NCBI GenBank assembly: GCA_000226015.1
Contig: JH153326.1
Coordinates: 1-27,764 of the forward strand
Origin: Mnemiopsis leidyi
Lineage: Eukaryota; Ctenophora; Tentaculata; Lobata; Bolinopsidae
Direction: 5' to 3'
DNA: 27,764 nucleotides
This document shows positions 1-8,968 of the stretch, piece by piece. Positions within the stretch are counted from its first letter, which is position 1, and the number at the start of each line of letters is the position of its first letter. Both the position numbers and the translations under genes were made by a program. The notes beneath the pieces are model-generated. The model made no database searches, was not told where the DNA came from, and saw only the letters and a list, made by a program, of their open reading frames with translations.

Positions 1-479
1 ATTGCAAACAATTTTGTGAATGTGATATCATAACTTAATCACTGATTTAAACAGAAACAGTCAGAATGAATCTATTTAGATGAATATTATGAATAACATT
101 TATATCAAGGCATAGAAAATTCTAGCATCAAAAAGTTAATCAGGCCTCGATCAAGACCCTAATTTAGAATTTTTTATTAGGAGTTAAAGATTTCTATTTT
201 AATCTTTAATCCTAAATTAATTATTTGAGAAAAATAATTTGAAAATTTAGCCCAATGATGACCTGACTTCAATTATTTTCTGTTGAAGTTGAAGGAACAT
301 TTTAAATGGTGTAGATTAAATTTAGTGTATGAAGCTAAATTGAAAAATTATACTGATCTCAATTAAGCTTGACCTCAAAATTCTGAATTAAGGTTTCGAA
401 TTTTTCGAAAATTTCTTGAGCAACTTTTGTCCGACTTAAAATTTAATTTAGACCATAAATTTAAGGTACCGTCGGTACA
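1..479. other. AT-rich non-coding left flank with a small inverted repeat
   Basis: No gene is recognised here. The stretch is very AT-rich. The clearest structure is an imperfect inverted repeat: the arm at about 177-192 (TTAGGAGTTAAAGATT) faces its near-complement at 201-215 (AATCTTTAATCCTAA) across a loop of about 8 nt, with one extra base. It could be the core of a small MITE-like relic, but no terminal repeats or target duplications were found. Confidence 0.5.
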
Positions 480-484
480 ATTAG

Positions 485-1056
485 AGGCACTTTTCTGTAG
501 GGGTGCATAGGCAAGAACAAGTTAGGGGAGGAGTTGCAATAATTTACAAACCAAATGTTTCCCTTATAAGCAACATATCAGACATTCTAATCCATCTCTG
601 TGAAAGTTTTATTGCCTGACAGGAAAAGTCTTCTAGTAAACAAAGATTCTTTTAGTAGACAAAGATTTAAATATAGGTTTATTATTACATCAAAACATAT
701 CATAGATAAACATAACGTGTTGTGGTGGCCAGTTACTCAGGTTTTCAATAAATTTGTTTTGATCAGCCCCACGGAGCCACTACGCAGGCCACGCGAGCAG
801 AACCATACGCACAGGAAAGCTTGCAATGTATCTGCATCTATAGAATGGGACCCTTCCTGGAAGATTTTGACGATTTCTGGATGGTGTATGAATTCCTTAT
901 TTGTGGTGATATCAATATTCAACTGGACAAGACATCTGCTGTGTCAACAGTGTTTGTTACAATCCTAGCATCATATGGTCTCAACCAACTCATCAGTAAA
1001 CCAACTCATAAAGCAGGGCACACCTTGGATATGGTTACAACCTCTCACAACTTCCT
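485..1056 (+). mobile_element. Decayed endonuclease-domain fragment of a non-LTR retrotransposon
   Basis: Two pieces read like the apurinic-type (EEP) endonuclease that starts the pol ORF of Jockey/CR1/L2-like LINEs. At about 507-600 the frame gives RGGVAIIYKPNVSLISN, the glycine-rich block followed by the Y-K strand. At about 839-1056 it gives YRMGPFLEDFDDF, then LICGDINIQLD (the GDxN catalytic block), then YGLNQLISKPTHKAGHTLDM, the usual end of the domain with its T-H and LD motif. Between them the frame breaks: there is a stop after FIA near 617, and 620-835 contains sequence that does not fit. No reverse transcriptase follows; the homology ends abruptly near 1056, where a GTGCGTTA repeat begins. 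It is a dead 5' fragment lying in the same direction as ALG2. The clade cannot be named from this much. Confidence 0.75.
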
Positions 1057-1057
1057 T

Positions 1058-1097
1058 ATCCGTGCTTTACCCATGCCTTACCCGTGCGTTATCAGTA
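1058..1097 (+). repeat. Two imperfect units of a CCGTGCGTTA repeat
   Basis: Imperfect copies of the motif (C)CTTACCCGTGCGTTA sit exactly where endonuclease homology stops. The same motif makes the larger array at 1271-1404, so the two blocks probably belong to one repeat, separated by about 170 bp of unrelated sequence. Confidence 0.7.
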
Positions 1098-1270
1098 GTC
1101 AATGACTAAACACGGTTATTTGACATAAATGACAAGATGACAAGTCACAAGATGGACTTGGGACCAGTTCACAGTACATTACATTAATGCCCTCTGAATA
1201 CCATCCGCTAGCTCAATAAATGTATTTAATTTGTAGTGTTGAAATAGTTTTTTATGTGTCCGTAGGTGTT

Positions 1271-1404
1271 CCTTACCCGTGCGTTATGTGTCCGTGCCAT
1301 ACCCGTGCGTTAAGTGTCCCTGCGTGCCTTACCTGTGCGTTACCCATGCTGTACCCGTGCGTTATGTGTCCCTTAAGTGTGCGTTACCTGTGCTGTATGT
1401 GTCC
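1271..1404 (+). repeat. Degenerate tandem repeat with core TTACCCGTGCGTTATGTGTC
   Basis: About seven degenerate copies of a unit of roughly 20 bp, built from CCTTACCCGTGCGTTA followed by TGTGTCC or AGTGTCC. Copies differ by substitutions (acccgtgcg, acctgtgcg, acccatgct) and small gaps, so the array is old. Both forward frames are open through it (Cys/Pro/Tyr-rich), which explains short ORFs here. They have no coding support. Confidence 0.85.
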
Positions 1405-1901
1405 ATCGACAAACCGTCAAATTGCCGAAAAATGCACCAAAATATGGTCAATGTGAAGATAAGAAGGTTTTCGTATTGCCTGCTGTCAATGTGTGCACTA
1501 ATTCTGATATCAGGCTCTTCCGAATTATCAGGATCTTTTAGAAGCACTTTTTTGGCCTAGCCTGAATTCCTCTTTGATAGATTGAGGTAAGTTTATTTTC
1601 GTTCTAAGAAAGCAGCCCGTATGCAGCAGCTTATGAGAGAGAATCACTTGGAAAATTTGAGGTGGAACTTTAATTGTGATCCTGGGCAAAATATTACATA
1701 TCAAATCTTCTGTGATGATTTATTTGATTACAAAAGCTAAGGGAACAAATGTTCAAAATTAAGAAAATTCTTAAAATTCTTTACTTTTTCAAATTTCATC
1801 ATTTTATCCTCATTTGCAGGAATTAGAGTATCAACAAAATTTTAAGCCGATGTTCATGTTTAAACAAGCTATCTCTAATCAGATTTATCTATTAGCTAAA
1901 G
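1405..1901 (+). promoter_or_regulatory. ALG2 5' flank with a candidate 5'UTR intron (1587-1819)
   Basis: No ORF is recognised. A strong donor, TTGAG|GTAAGT at 1587, pairs with a strong acceptor, a long T-rich tract ending TTTGCAG at 1819. This would make a 233-nt intron, leaving an 82-nt 5'UTR exon before the ALG2 ATG at 1902. The alternative is that the acceptor at 1819 takes a spliced leader. No convincing TATA box was found upstream of 1587. Confidence 0.45.
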
Positions 1902-3089
1902 ATGGTAAAAGTGGTGATTCTACATCCAGATTTGGGTATTGGAGGGGCTGAAAGACTCGTTATTGACATGGCTTTAGCTCTAATGAGCAAGAAACACGAA
2001 GTGACAATCTTCACCTCACATCACGACCCAACTCACTGTTTCTCTGAAACTAAAGACGGGACAGTGCAAGTTATTGCCAAATTTGACTGGCTCCCTAGAA
2101 GAATTTTTGGAAAATTTTATGCACTGTGTGCCGTTATGCGGATGATATTCTTGGCCCTATATATCAGATTGTTTTTCTCAGCCGATGTTTACATCGTTGA
2201 TCAAGTTTCAATCTGTGTTCCCTTTTTAAAAATCCTATCGAGTAAAAAGGTTCTCTTTTATTGTCATTATCCTGACATGTTACTCACTGACCGGAAAAGT
2301 TTTCTCAAGCTGCTTTACAGGAAACCTTTGGACTATTTGGAGGGCCTGACCACATCCATGTCAGACAAGATTGTTGTCAACTCGTTGTTTACTAAAGGCG
2401 TGGTTTCACAAACATTCAGTCATGTAAAAAAATGCGAAGTTTTGTATCCTTCACTCAATACTAGCAAATTTGAAAATGGTTATGAAATTGTGTGTACTGA
2501 CATTAACCTGGATTCGTTTGACTTTGTTTTTCTGTCCCTCAATCGATATGAACGAAAGAAGAATATTAATCTGGCACTTGAGGCTATGGCATATGTTCAA
2601 AAAAACTGCAGTGAGCGAGTTAAATGCCATTTAATTGTTGCTGGTGGATACGACACAAGAGTAAACGAAAATGTTGAGCACCATCTAGAACTAGAACAGC
2701 TTTCCCAGAAGCTGGGCATCCATGTAAACACAACCTTCTTAAGATCCATATCAGACACAACAAAACTCTTCCTACTGAGAAACTGTACAGCCCTTGTATA
2801 CACCCCTTCCAACGAGCATTTCGGTATTGTACCTGTAGAGAGTATGTACTGCAGTACTCCAGTTATAGCTGTCAACAGTGGAGGTCCTCTGGAAACCGTG
2901 GAGAATTCTGTAACTGGGTTTCTCTGCGATCCCTCTCCTGAGAGGGTAGGTCAGGCCATCATGCAGTTCGTGGAGCGGAATGGGTTGAAAGAGAGAATGG
3001 GTAAAGCTGGCAAGAAACGGGTCCAGGAAATGTTTTCGTTTGAAGCTTTCACTGAGAAACTTCATTCCTTTGTCATGGAATTGTGCTGA
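1902..3089 (+). CDS. ALG2: ALG2, alpha-1,3/1,6-mannosyltransferase of N-glycan assembly
   Basis: A 395-residue GT4 (GT-B fold) glycosyltransferase that uses GDP-mannose to add the second and third mannoses to the dolichol-linked oligosaccharide on the cytosolic face of the ER. The N-terminal HPDLGIGGAERLVIDMA (residues 8-24) is the ALG2 signature. Other family blocks are FYCHYPDMLLTDRKSFLK (119-136), VLYPSLN (180-186), the phosphate-binding NRYERKKN (214-221) and the donor-site EX7E pair E305...E313 in EHFGIVPVE. A hydrophobic stretch at about 81-93 fits membrane attachment. The length is close to the human protein (416), and the coding region is intronless. The ATG at 1902 is well fixed by an in-frame TAG nine bases upstream (1893-1895). 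No AATAAA occurs in the 298 bp before the next start codon; the nearest ones lie inside CD2BP2 (3393 and 3454). The assignment is firm. Confidence 0.97.
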   Translation: MVKVVILHPDLGIGGAERLVIDMALALMSKKHEVTIFTSHHDPTHCFSETKDGTVQVIAKFDWLPRRIFGKFYALCAVMRMIFLALYIRLFFSADVYIVDQVSICVPFLKILSSKKVLFYCHYPDMLLTDRKSFLKLLYRKPLDYLEGLTTSMSDKIVVNSLFTKGVVSQTFSHVKKCEVLYPSLNTSKFENGYEIVCTDINLDSFDFVFLSLNRYERKKNINLALEAMAYVQKNCSERVKCHLIVAGGYDTRVNENVEHHLELEQLSQKLGIHVNTTFLRSISDTTKLFLLRNCTALVYTPSNEHFGIVPVESMYCSTPVIAVNSGGPLETVENSVTGFLCDPSPERVGQAIMQFVERNGLKERMGKAGKKRVQEMFSFEAFTEKLHSFVMELC

Positions 3090-3387
3090 TCTGTAAATTT
3101 TTGGTTTTAATTTGGGGAAGATAGTCCGCTTTTAGTAGAAATTGATTTTATTTTTATTCATGGTGATTAATTGAGTTTTAAATTATGCATTTTCTTGCTT
3201 TAATTTTGTGATGTTAATTATTGAATTATGGTATCTAGTCGGTTTATGTATCTAATAACTGTTTAAGTGTTTCGAATCAATCTTGATTTCGATTTTTTCG
3301 ACAAGAATTTTGAAACTTTTTGTAAATATGTATAAATTCTGAATTCAGAAACTTGTTTGCAAATTTCACAAAGCACTTGTCCTGCAG

Positions 3388-5832
3388 ATGGTAATAAAGG
3401 GAAAATCAGTAAAGTTCAATGAAAACGTAGCCACCCAGTCTTCAGAGCCAGGTAATAAAAGTTTTACTCAAATATTTATCACCAAATATAACGAAATTCC
3501 ATGTGCAATGCAGTACAACAAAGAATATGTATAGCTTCATTTGTCAGAGAAGAAGGAGGATGAAGAAGGAGCAAACTTTAGTGAAAAGAAGAATTATTCC
3601 CTCGACTCTGACGAGGAAGAAGATGTCAGCTCTAAAAAACTTAATGTCGATGACATTGACGGCCAGGAGGCGACAACTATGGTTTGTTTAGATTTCATGT
3701 GCCAGATTTTTGTACTATAAGTAACTTACTTACTTAGATACTTTGATGAGGTTAAGCCAAGGGTCGATGCCATCATGCTCCACGTAGACCGCCCGACTGG
3801 AGACTCCAGTCTAGTAATGAGTTGCTGCATTGAGATGAGTAACCCGGGGTTGGAGATATGTCTGGCACTTCATCAAGAAAATTTCCAAGGGCTACTACAA
3901 AAGAGTCAAGATCCTCTGTTGTGTTAACAGACTTGGGAAGGAGATTTCATAATTTAGCAGCTTTGACTGAGAATGAATTCTCATAGAGGGAGCTTATGGC
4001 AGAGGGGCAACCTTTCGCTCGGGGAGGGTCCTTCACCCTCATTCCCTGAGGGTCTGACTCGTTGAAGGTCATGTTGATATCATAAATACTTAGATAGTAG
4101 GAGTAGCTAATTTGGCAGTGATGGTAAAGTGCTAGCGTTTAATTTAGTTTTGCAAGTGAATCTCATTGTTAAATCAAGATGAAATGCACAATTCGTATTG
4201 TAGTTAGGTTAAATTTCATTCCAGATTGGATACTTCACAATAACTCAATAGTTATTAAATGATAATAAGTTATTGACAGAGACAAGACGGGGAACAAGTT
4301 ATAACTCCGTTTAATCTGGAGGATGAAAATGAGGAGGGACACTTTGACGAGAACGGTAATTTCATCTTCGATAAGAAGACTGGTGAGGAGATCAGAGATA
4401 GCTGGCTAGATTCCATCGACATGCAGAAGGTTAAAACGATGTCTTAAATTTAGATGGATAAATTTTCTTTATTCATTCCTTTTTTCAATTTTCAAAATTG
4501 TTGGATAATTTTTTGTAAACTTATGATATGATTTACATAAGTGTAAGAATCCGTGCTGCATACCAGGTGTATCTTACTTCCTGGTTTACAATTTATGGAC
4601 ATTAAAATTTTAGTTGCCCACGGCAGTTCCAAAAGAGACCGTCTTCAAAGAGTCCACGCCAGATCCTCTGTCAAAACTGTCACCTACCGAAATCCTTACT
4701 CAAATAGTCGCTATACTCAAGCCTTCTGAAAGTGTTACCAAGGTCCATATTGATGATTCAAACTTTTAAACTTTTGTATTTTGTTTGATGATGATATTTT
4801 TTATTTTCATTTAGATCTTCTTAAATAGTACAGTAATTTTCTTATAATTTTAAATTCTAAACTTCACAACAGTGGTTACTCTAAATCGCTGAATGTTAAT
4901 CGCTTGTTACTCAACAATACTAGCTAGTTACTCAATAATGATTCACTGAAGGCACTGAAGAGGCTAGGAGGGACACAACTGTCAGCCAGTCAGAGACTGA
5001 AACTGAAGAAGAAAGGCCAGCTTGCCACAAACAGTCAGGCTGACAAGGAGCTGTTAGAGAAGTTAACTAGTTTGTCGGACTGGTTGTTGCATCAGGGCAG
5101 GGACACCATCTACCAGGACACTTACGAGAAACTCAACCACGAAATAAAACAAGCTTCCGGTTCGTGGTCTTACTTTTATATGTTTACTGCAGAGTTGAAC
5201 CTTTTCTGAAACCCGTATCTGATTTGCTGGGTTTAAGTAGTAGTGAAAACCACACTTTACACTGACCTGTACTTACACAGAAGATATATTTGGAGATATG
5301 GACGAAGAGAAAGAGGACAATGACGGCTCTAGTAGGAGTAAGAGGCAGAAAGTGGACGAGAGTTCAGTCTCAACAGAACTAAACTGGTTTTACAAATCAG
5401 AGGGAGTTACTCACGGCCCCTTGTCCTCCTCAGAAATGTTGAAAATGCAAAATGAAAGGTATTTCTTTTGACTGTATATTTTTTGTTCAGTGCAAATTTC
5501 TTCATGTGGGTAATATTTCATACGTTAGAAGTCATTAATTACGCCAAGGCGGTGTTGCCGGGCTATTGTTAAGAATTGGTAAAAGGTACACAGGAAATGT
5601 GATAGGGATTGGGATTTATTCTAGTCACTTTGAAATATCCCCCTCTGTTATCTATCCTGTAACTAAAAGTACGATGGTCTTCTTGTGACGTAACACAACT
5701 TATTATTAATCTGATTATCCATAATTGCTTTATTTCAGTGCTTTTAAACCTGGGACTAAAGTTTGCAAGGAAACAAACAAAGAAGTTTTCTACGATGCGA
5801 AAAGAATGAACTTTGACGATTACATAGACTGA
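3388..5832 (+). CDS. CD2BP2: CD2BP2-like GYF-domain protein (U5 snRNP 52K), seven exons
   Basis: Exons 3388-3451, 3548-3681, 4280-4429, 4614-4742, 4952-5159, 5281-5458 and 5739-5832 join in phase to give 318 residues (human 341). CD2BP2/Lin1 proteins associate with the U5 snRNP and PRPF8 before tri-snRNP assembly, and bind proline-rich ligands through a C-terminal GYF domain. Family blocks seen: KSVKFNE at the N-terminus, the acidic YSLDSDEEED block (exon 2), VITPFNLEDENEEGHFDENG with IRDSWLDSID (exon 3), the ALKRLGG helix (exon 5), and the GYF region at residues 264-313 (exons 6-7). The GYF region keeps W264, Y266 and GP, but the GYF tripeptide reads SAF and most pocket aromatics are changed. 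The acceptor at 4951 lacks a good pyrimidine tract and is the least certain junction. The ATG follows CTGCAG directly, with an in-frame TGA at 3340. Intron 2 carries a LINE remnant. Confidence 0.93.
3720..4080 (-). mobile_element. 3' end of a non-LTR retrotransposon RT ORF, decayed, in CD2BP2 intron 2
   Basis: Read on the minus strand, this is the C-terminal tail typical of invertebrate LINE reverse transcriptases: a FSVKAAKL-stop-NLLPKSVN block (the usual Trp before NLLP has become TGA), then LDSFVVALGNFLDEVPD, SLLDWSLQSGG and HDGIDPWLNLIKVSK before a stop. Besides the premature TGA there is a frameshift between the GGLRG and HDGIDP segments. It ends in TAAGTAAGTTAC (TTACTTACTTA on the plus strand at 3725-3735), the short 3' repeat expected of such elements. 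It is a 5'-truncated, dead copy, antisense to its host gene. Whether it belongs to the same family as the endonuclease piece at 0.5-1.0 kb cannot be judged, since they do not overlap. Confidence 0.8.
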
Positions 5833-6374
5833 AAAATCGTAGTGAAATCATCAAGAGAACTTCATTCAGATTTTGTCATAAAAGCATTGTACGCCCGGAC
5901 AGTATTTATTACCGGTACATTTGACACATTTTATTATTTGTTCGTCAATGTTCACTACGAGTTGTGTATGAGCAGATGATAAGAAGATGGATTGCTTTAT
6001 TTCCGAGCTCGCTTTTTATCGTTTTATTTGATAATATATCCTTTTTTTACAATTTCCTGTAGGATTCTTACAAGCATTGACTCTAGAAGGAGCATAGCAA
6101 TTTTCTATCTTGAATCGCTCACCGATAACGGCGGCAGAATTTAAGACAATTATCATGCGTATTGTGCAATTTTCTTGGTACTATAAAAGTTTAGTTCGCG
6201 TAGGCGGCCTATCAAATTGGTGAATATCATCTGCGCTACAAACGCGCGCGCGTTTAAATTAATTTCTTGCATACGTCGTTTCGATTATTCAGTCTTACCA
6301 AACTTACGACACATGATTTTGGTAATAATTACTTTGCTGACGAGCAATTGTATTTAAACTCACCTCTGTGCAGG
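5833..6374 (+). promoter_or_regulatory. CD2BP2-DDRGK1 intergenic region with TATA-like box
   Basis: This 542-bp gap holds the CD2BP2 3' end (no AATAAA; CATAAA near 5879 is the closest hexamer) and probably a promoter for DDRGK1. There is a TATA-like TATAAAAG at 6182-6189 and a GC-rich ACGCGCGCGCG patch near 6241-6252. A pyrimidine-rich CTCACCTCTGTGCAG acceptor ends at 6373, one base before the ATG. A possible partner donor (TTG|GTGAAT at 6220) would give a 154-nt 5'UTR intron. Confidence 0.45.
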
Positions 6375-8294
6375 ATGGACAGCACATCGCTACTCTACAT
6401 AGCACTGAGTCTTGTAGCTGGCCTAATATTGTTCATCATCAGTCAGAAGAAAAAACCTAAAGAGAAAAGTAAGCGAGATTAGTTTAGACTGAATCTGAAG
6501 TTTTTACTCCTTTACAGATTGTAATCCTCATCCACTATCTTTATATCATAAAATTTGATCTGAAATTTGAAAATCAAAGATGGAAACTTATTTCCAGCTC
6601 CCAGAGTGCTTGTAGAACATGCTCGAACGGACGGGGCACCAGTTAGGGCTAGACGAAGACGAAGAGTAAACCGGCGAGACAGTTCAGATGAAGAAGGTAT
6701 GCACAGTGCACATTCTTCACGAGCATGCTATGTTTGAGACTCGAGTTAAATCTTTTGTGTGTCCTTAGATCGATCTTGAACCTGACAAGCTAACTTAAAT
6801 TACCCTCTTTCAGAGCCGGCTGCTGATGGGAGTGGCAGTGAGGAGGAGAAAACCGGTAAAATCGGCACCAAGAAAGCGAAGAAAATCGCTGCCAAGGCCG
6901 AGAAGAAAGAGCAGAGAGAGGTAATGTGAACGAGCGGCCTGACAAGCGATGGAATTTATGATCTTAATCTTGAAATGTAATGTGACACTTGCAAAGTTGT
7001 GTCAAAGCAGGTTGCTTGAAAGAGATTAGAGATAGCGTATATGAGAAACTCTTCAGGCAGAGATGGCATTGTTGGCTGAGAAAAGGAAACAACTGGAGGC
7101 AGATTTACAGTTAAGAAAGGAGGAGGAGGCTCGGCAGGAAGAGGAGGAAAGATTGAGGGTAATCTTGTGACTTTGCTTGTTGAACATACTTGATAATTTG
7201 ATGTGCGTCACCAGTCGTCCTCTTTTTTTTGACGATTCTAACCCAATAAGAGAATCAATAGAAAGATCCAAATGATACTCTTGTTTGATGGAGTGTTCCG
7301 AGTCTTTAAACTGTCTGATTGCAGAAAGAGGAGGAAAGGAAAGCGAAGGAAGAGCAAGAGAAGAGAGAATACGAAGAGTACCTACTCTTGAAAGAAAGCT
7401 TCGCTGTTGAAGACGAAGGACAGGAGGCATTGGATGAGGAGGCTCAGCGTAATCTTCTTCTAGAATTTATCGGTACAGTCCGTCATGATAATAATCAATA
7501 GTATAGGTATTAGTTATTTACCCTTCTCCGTAATCAAATTATGTGTTAATTTTCGAAAATTCAAACAAATTTTTCGAACAAATTCATAAATCACTATTAA
7601 CATACTAATTACATACGTTAATAATTAAATAGCTTAAATTTGATAATACTATACAAACATTTAATTAATAAATCGTCAGATTATCTTAAGAATAGAAAAG
7701 TTGTGCAGCTTGATGACCTCGGTGCTCATTTCAATCTTAAAATTCATGAAGTTGTGGAACGAATAGAAACTTTGCAAGAAGATGGGACTATAAACGGTTG
7801 GTACACAAACCTTCACCATTATTTTGGTACTGTTTTTATAGTTTTAATAACGATTGACAGAATGTACATGGCCCGATAACGATCGGTGTCAGTTTTATAT
7901 TTGTAATATGTACTTTCGAAATTTTACCACATTTTCGGACTATTTGCGGGGCCCTTCGTTACGCCACTAATCCCACATTCTTTGGCTTCTATGTCAAGCT
8001 CATTCATCTCTCTTGTCAGGAGTAATTGATGACAGGGGTAAATTCATATACATATCCGAGGAGGAAATGAAATCAGTCGTCAAGTAAGTAGTGAGCTAGG
8101 TAGTGCTTCTCAAACTAAATACTACAGATAGCTATGTCACGTGACTCAAAGTGCTTGAATCTGATATTCTGTTACTGTGTTTGGTATTTCATATTGTGTT
8201 TTTCAGATTTATCCAACAACACGGACGCGTTTCAATAACAGATGTAGCTGCAGCGAGTAATCGCCTTATAAATCTCGAACCGGTCGAAAGTTAA
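6375..8294 (+). CDS. DDRGK1: DDRGK1 (UFBP1/C20orf116), ER UFMylation adaptor, eight exons
   Basis: Exons 6375-6468, 6598-6696, 6814-6920, 7057-7158, 7325-7472, 7680-7796, 8020-8083 and 8207-8294 join in phase to give 272 residues (human 314). DDRGK1 is an ER-membrane protein that works with the UFM1 ligase UFL1 in UFMylation, ER-phagy and ER stress control. Residues 5-23 form one hydrophobic anchor ([17 protein letters not shown]) followed by KKKPKEK. A long Glu/Lys/Arg coiled coil covers about 95-165 and ends in the family block [16 protein letters not shown]. The C-terminal winged-helix (PCI-like) part has [30 protein letters not shown] with the name-giving DDRGK at 226-230, and [21 protein letters not shown]. 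The exon 6 donor is the unusual CG|GTTGGT; using the next GT breaks the frame. The first ATG (6375) matches the family start. Confidence 0.95.
8136..8145. promoter_or_regulatory. GTCACGTGAC palindrome in DDRGK1 intron 7
   Basis: A perfect 10-bp palindrome around the E-box CACGTG. It matches the core of the CLEAR/M-box site bound by bHLH-Zip factors (TFEB/MITF, USF) in animals. The same 10-mer also occurs at 11780 and 18995. Function here is inferred from the motif alone. Confidence 0.4.
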
Positions 8295-8968
8295 ATGCGC
8301 TACTTTTAAGCGGTTGTCCATTTCTGCTGGAGCATTTTACGAAGACTATGTCGTAAACCACGCTCTGTTTTATCTCGTTTTAAGTTTGTTAGTACAAGGT
8401 TTTTATTTCTGGGGCACAGCGATTGTAAGAGCACGAGTTTTCAACATTTCACCACGGATAGCTGTCTTGTCGTGAAGTAACGCATAGCACCGCACTTTCC
8501 TCACTAGCTTATTAAGGCTGGATGTAAGGGAGAAATTTCTGGCGTCTCTTTTTGGTGTTAAGGAATCTGGGTGGTGATACCAATTGATAATTATTTTTTG
8601 TTTGCACGGGATAAGACGTGCACAATTTATTTGTATCATAATGAGAAATTATAAATTATGATATTTATATACTTTAATGTAACGGGGTGCTGAGATTTAG
8701 AGGTAATTTCACGTTTTGAAGTAATGAATTTTGAATAATCGTTTAATCAATTTTTCAGATCCATGTACTAACCTATTTATTTGATGCTTGACTTAAGTTT
8801 AATTCTTGAATTCCTGCATTTGGAGATTCTGAAAAAAAATTGCTGATGAACATCCATCACTCGCAACTTTTATAGTTTCACCAATACCACCATAACCATT
8901 ATTTGAACCATTTTCACACCATACGGTAATTAGTATGGCTATTACAATAAATAATTTTCTGTTTTAGC
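8295..8968 (+). promoter_or_regulatory. DDRGK1-SRP19 intergenic region with AATAAA next to a 3' splice site
   Basis: There is no gene in this 674-bp gap. The only canonical poly(A) signal after DDRGK1 is AATAAA at 8946-8951, 16 bp before the end of the acceptor TTTTCTGTTTTAG at 8967, which is itself one base before the SRP19 ATG. A usable donor (AGAG|GTAATT at 8703) would give a 265-nt 5'UTR intron. The alternative reading is a poly(A)/trans-splice junction between two genes on one transcript. Confidence 0.45.

Noticed and set aside
2597..3065. Two minus-strand ORFs of more than 90 codons
   Set aside because: Shadows of the ALG2 coding sequence, with no motif of their own.
7053..7430. 125-codon minus-strand ORF
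   Set aside because: Antisense shadow of the Glu/Lys coiled-coil exons of DDRGK1, crossing an intron.
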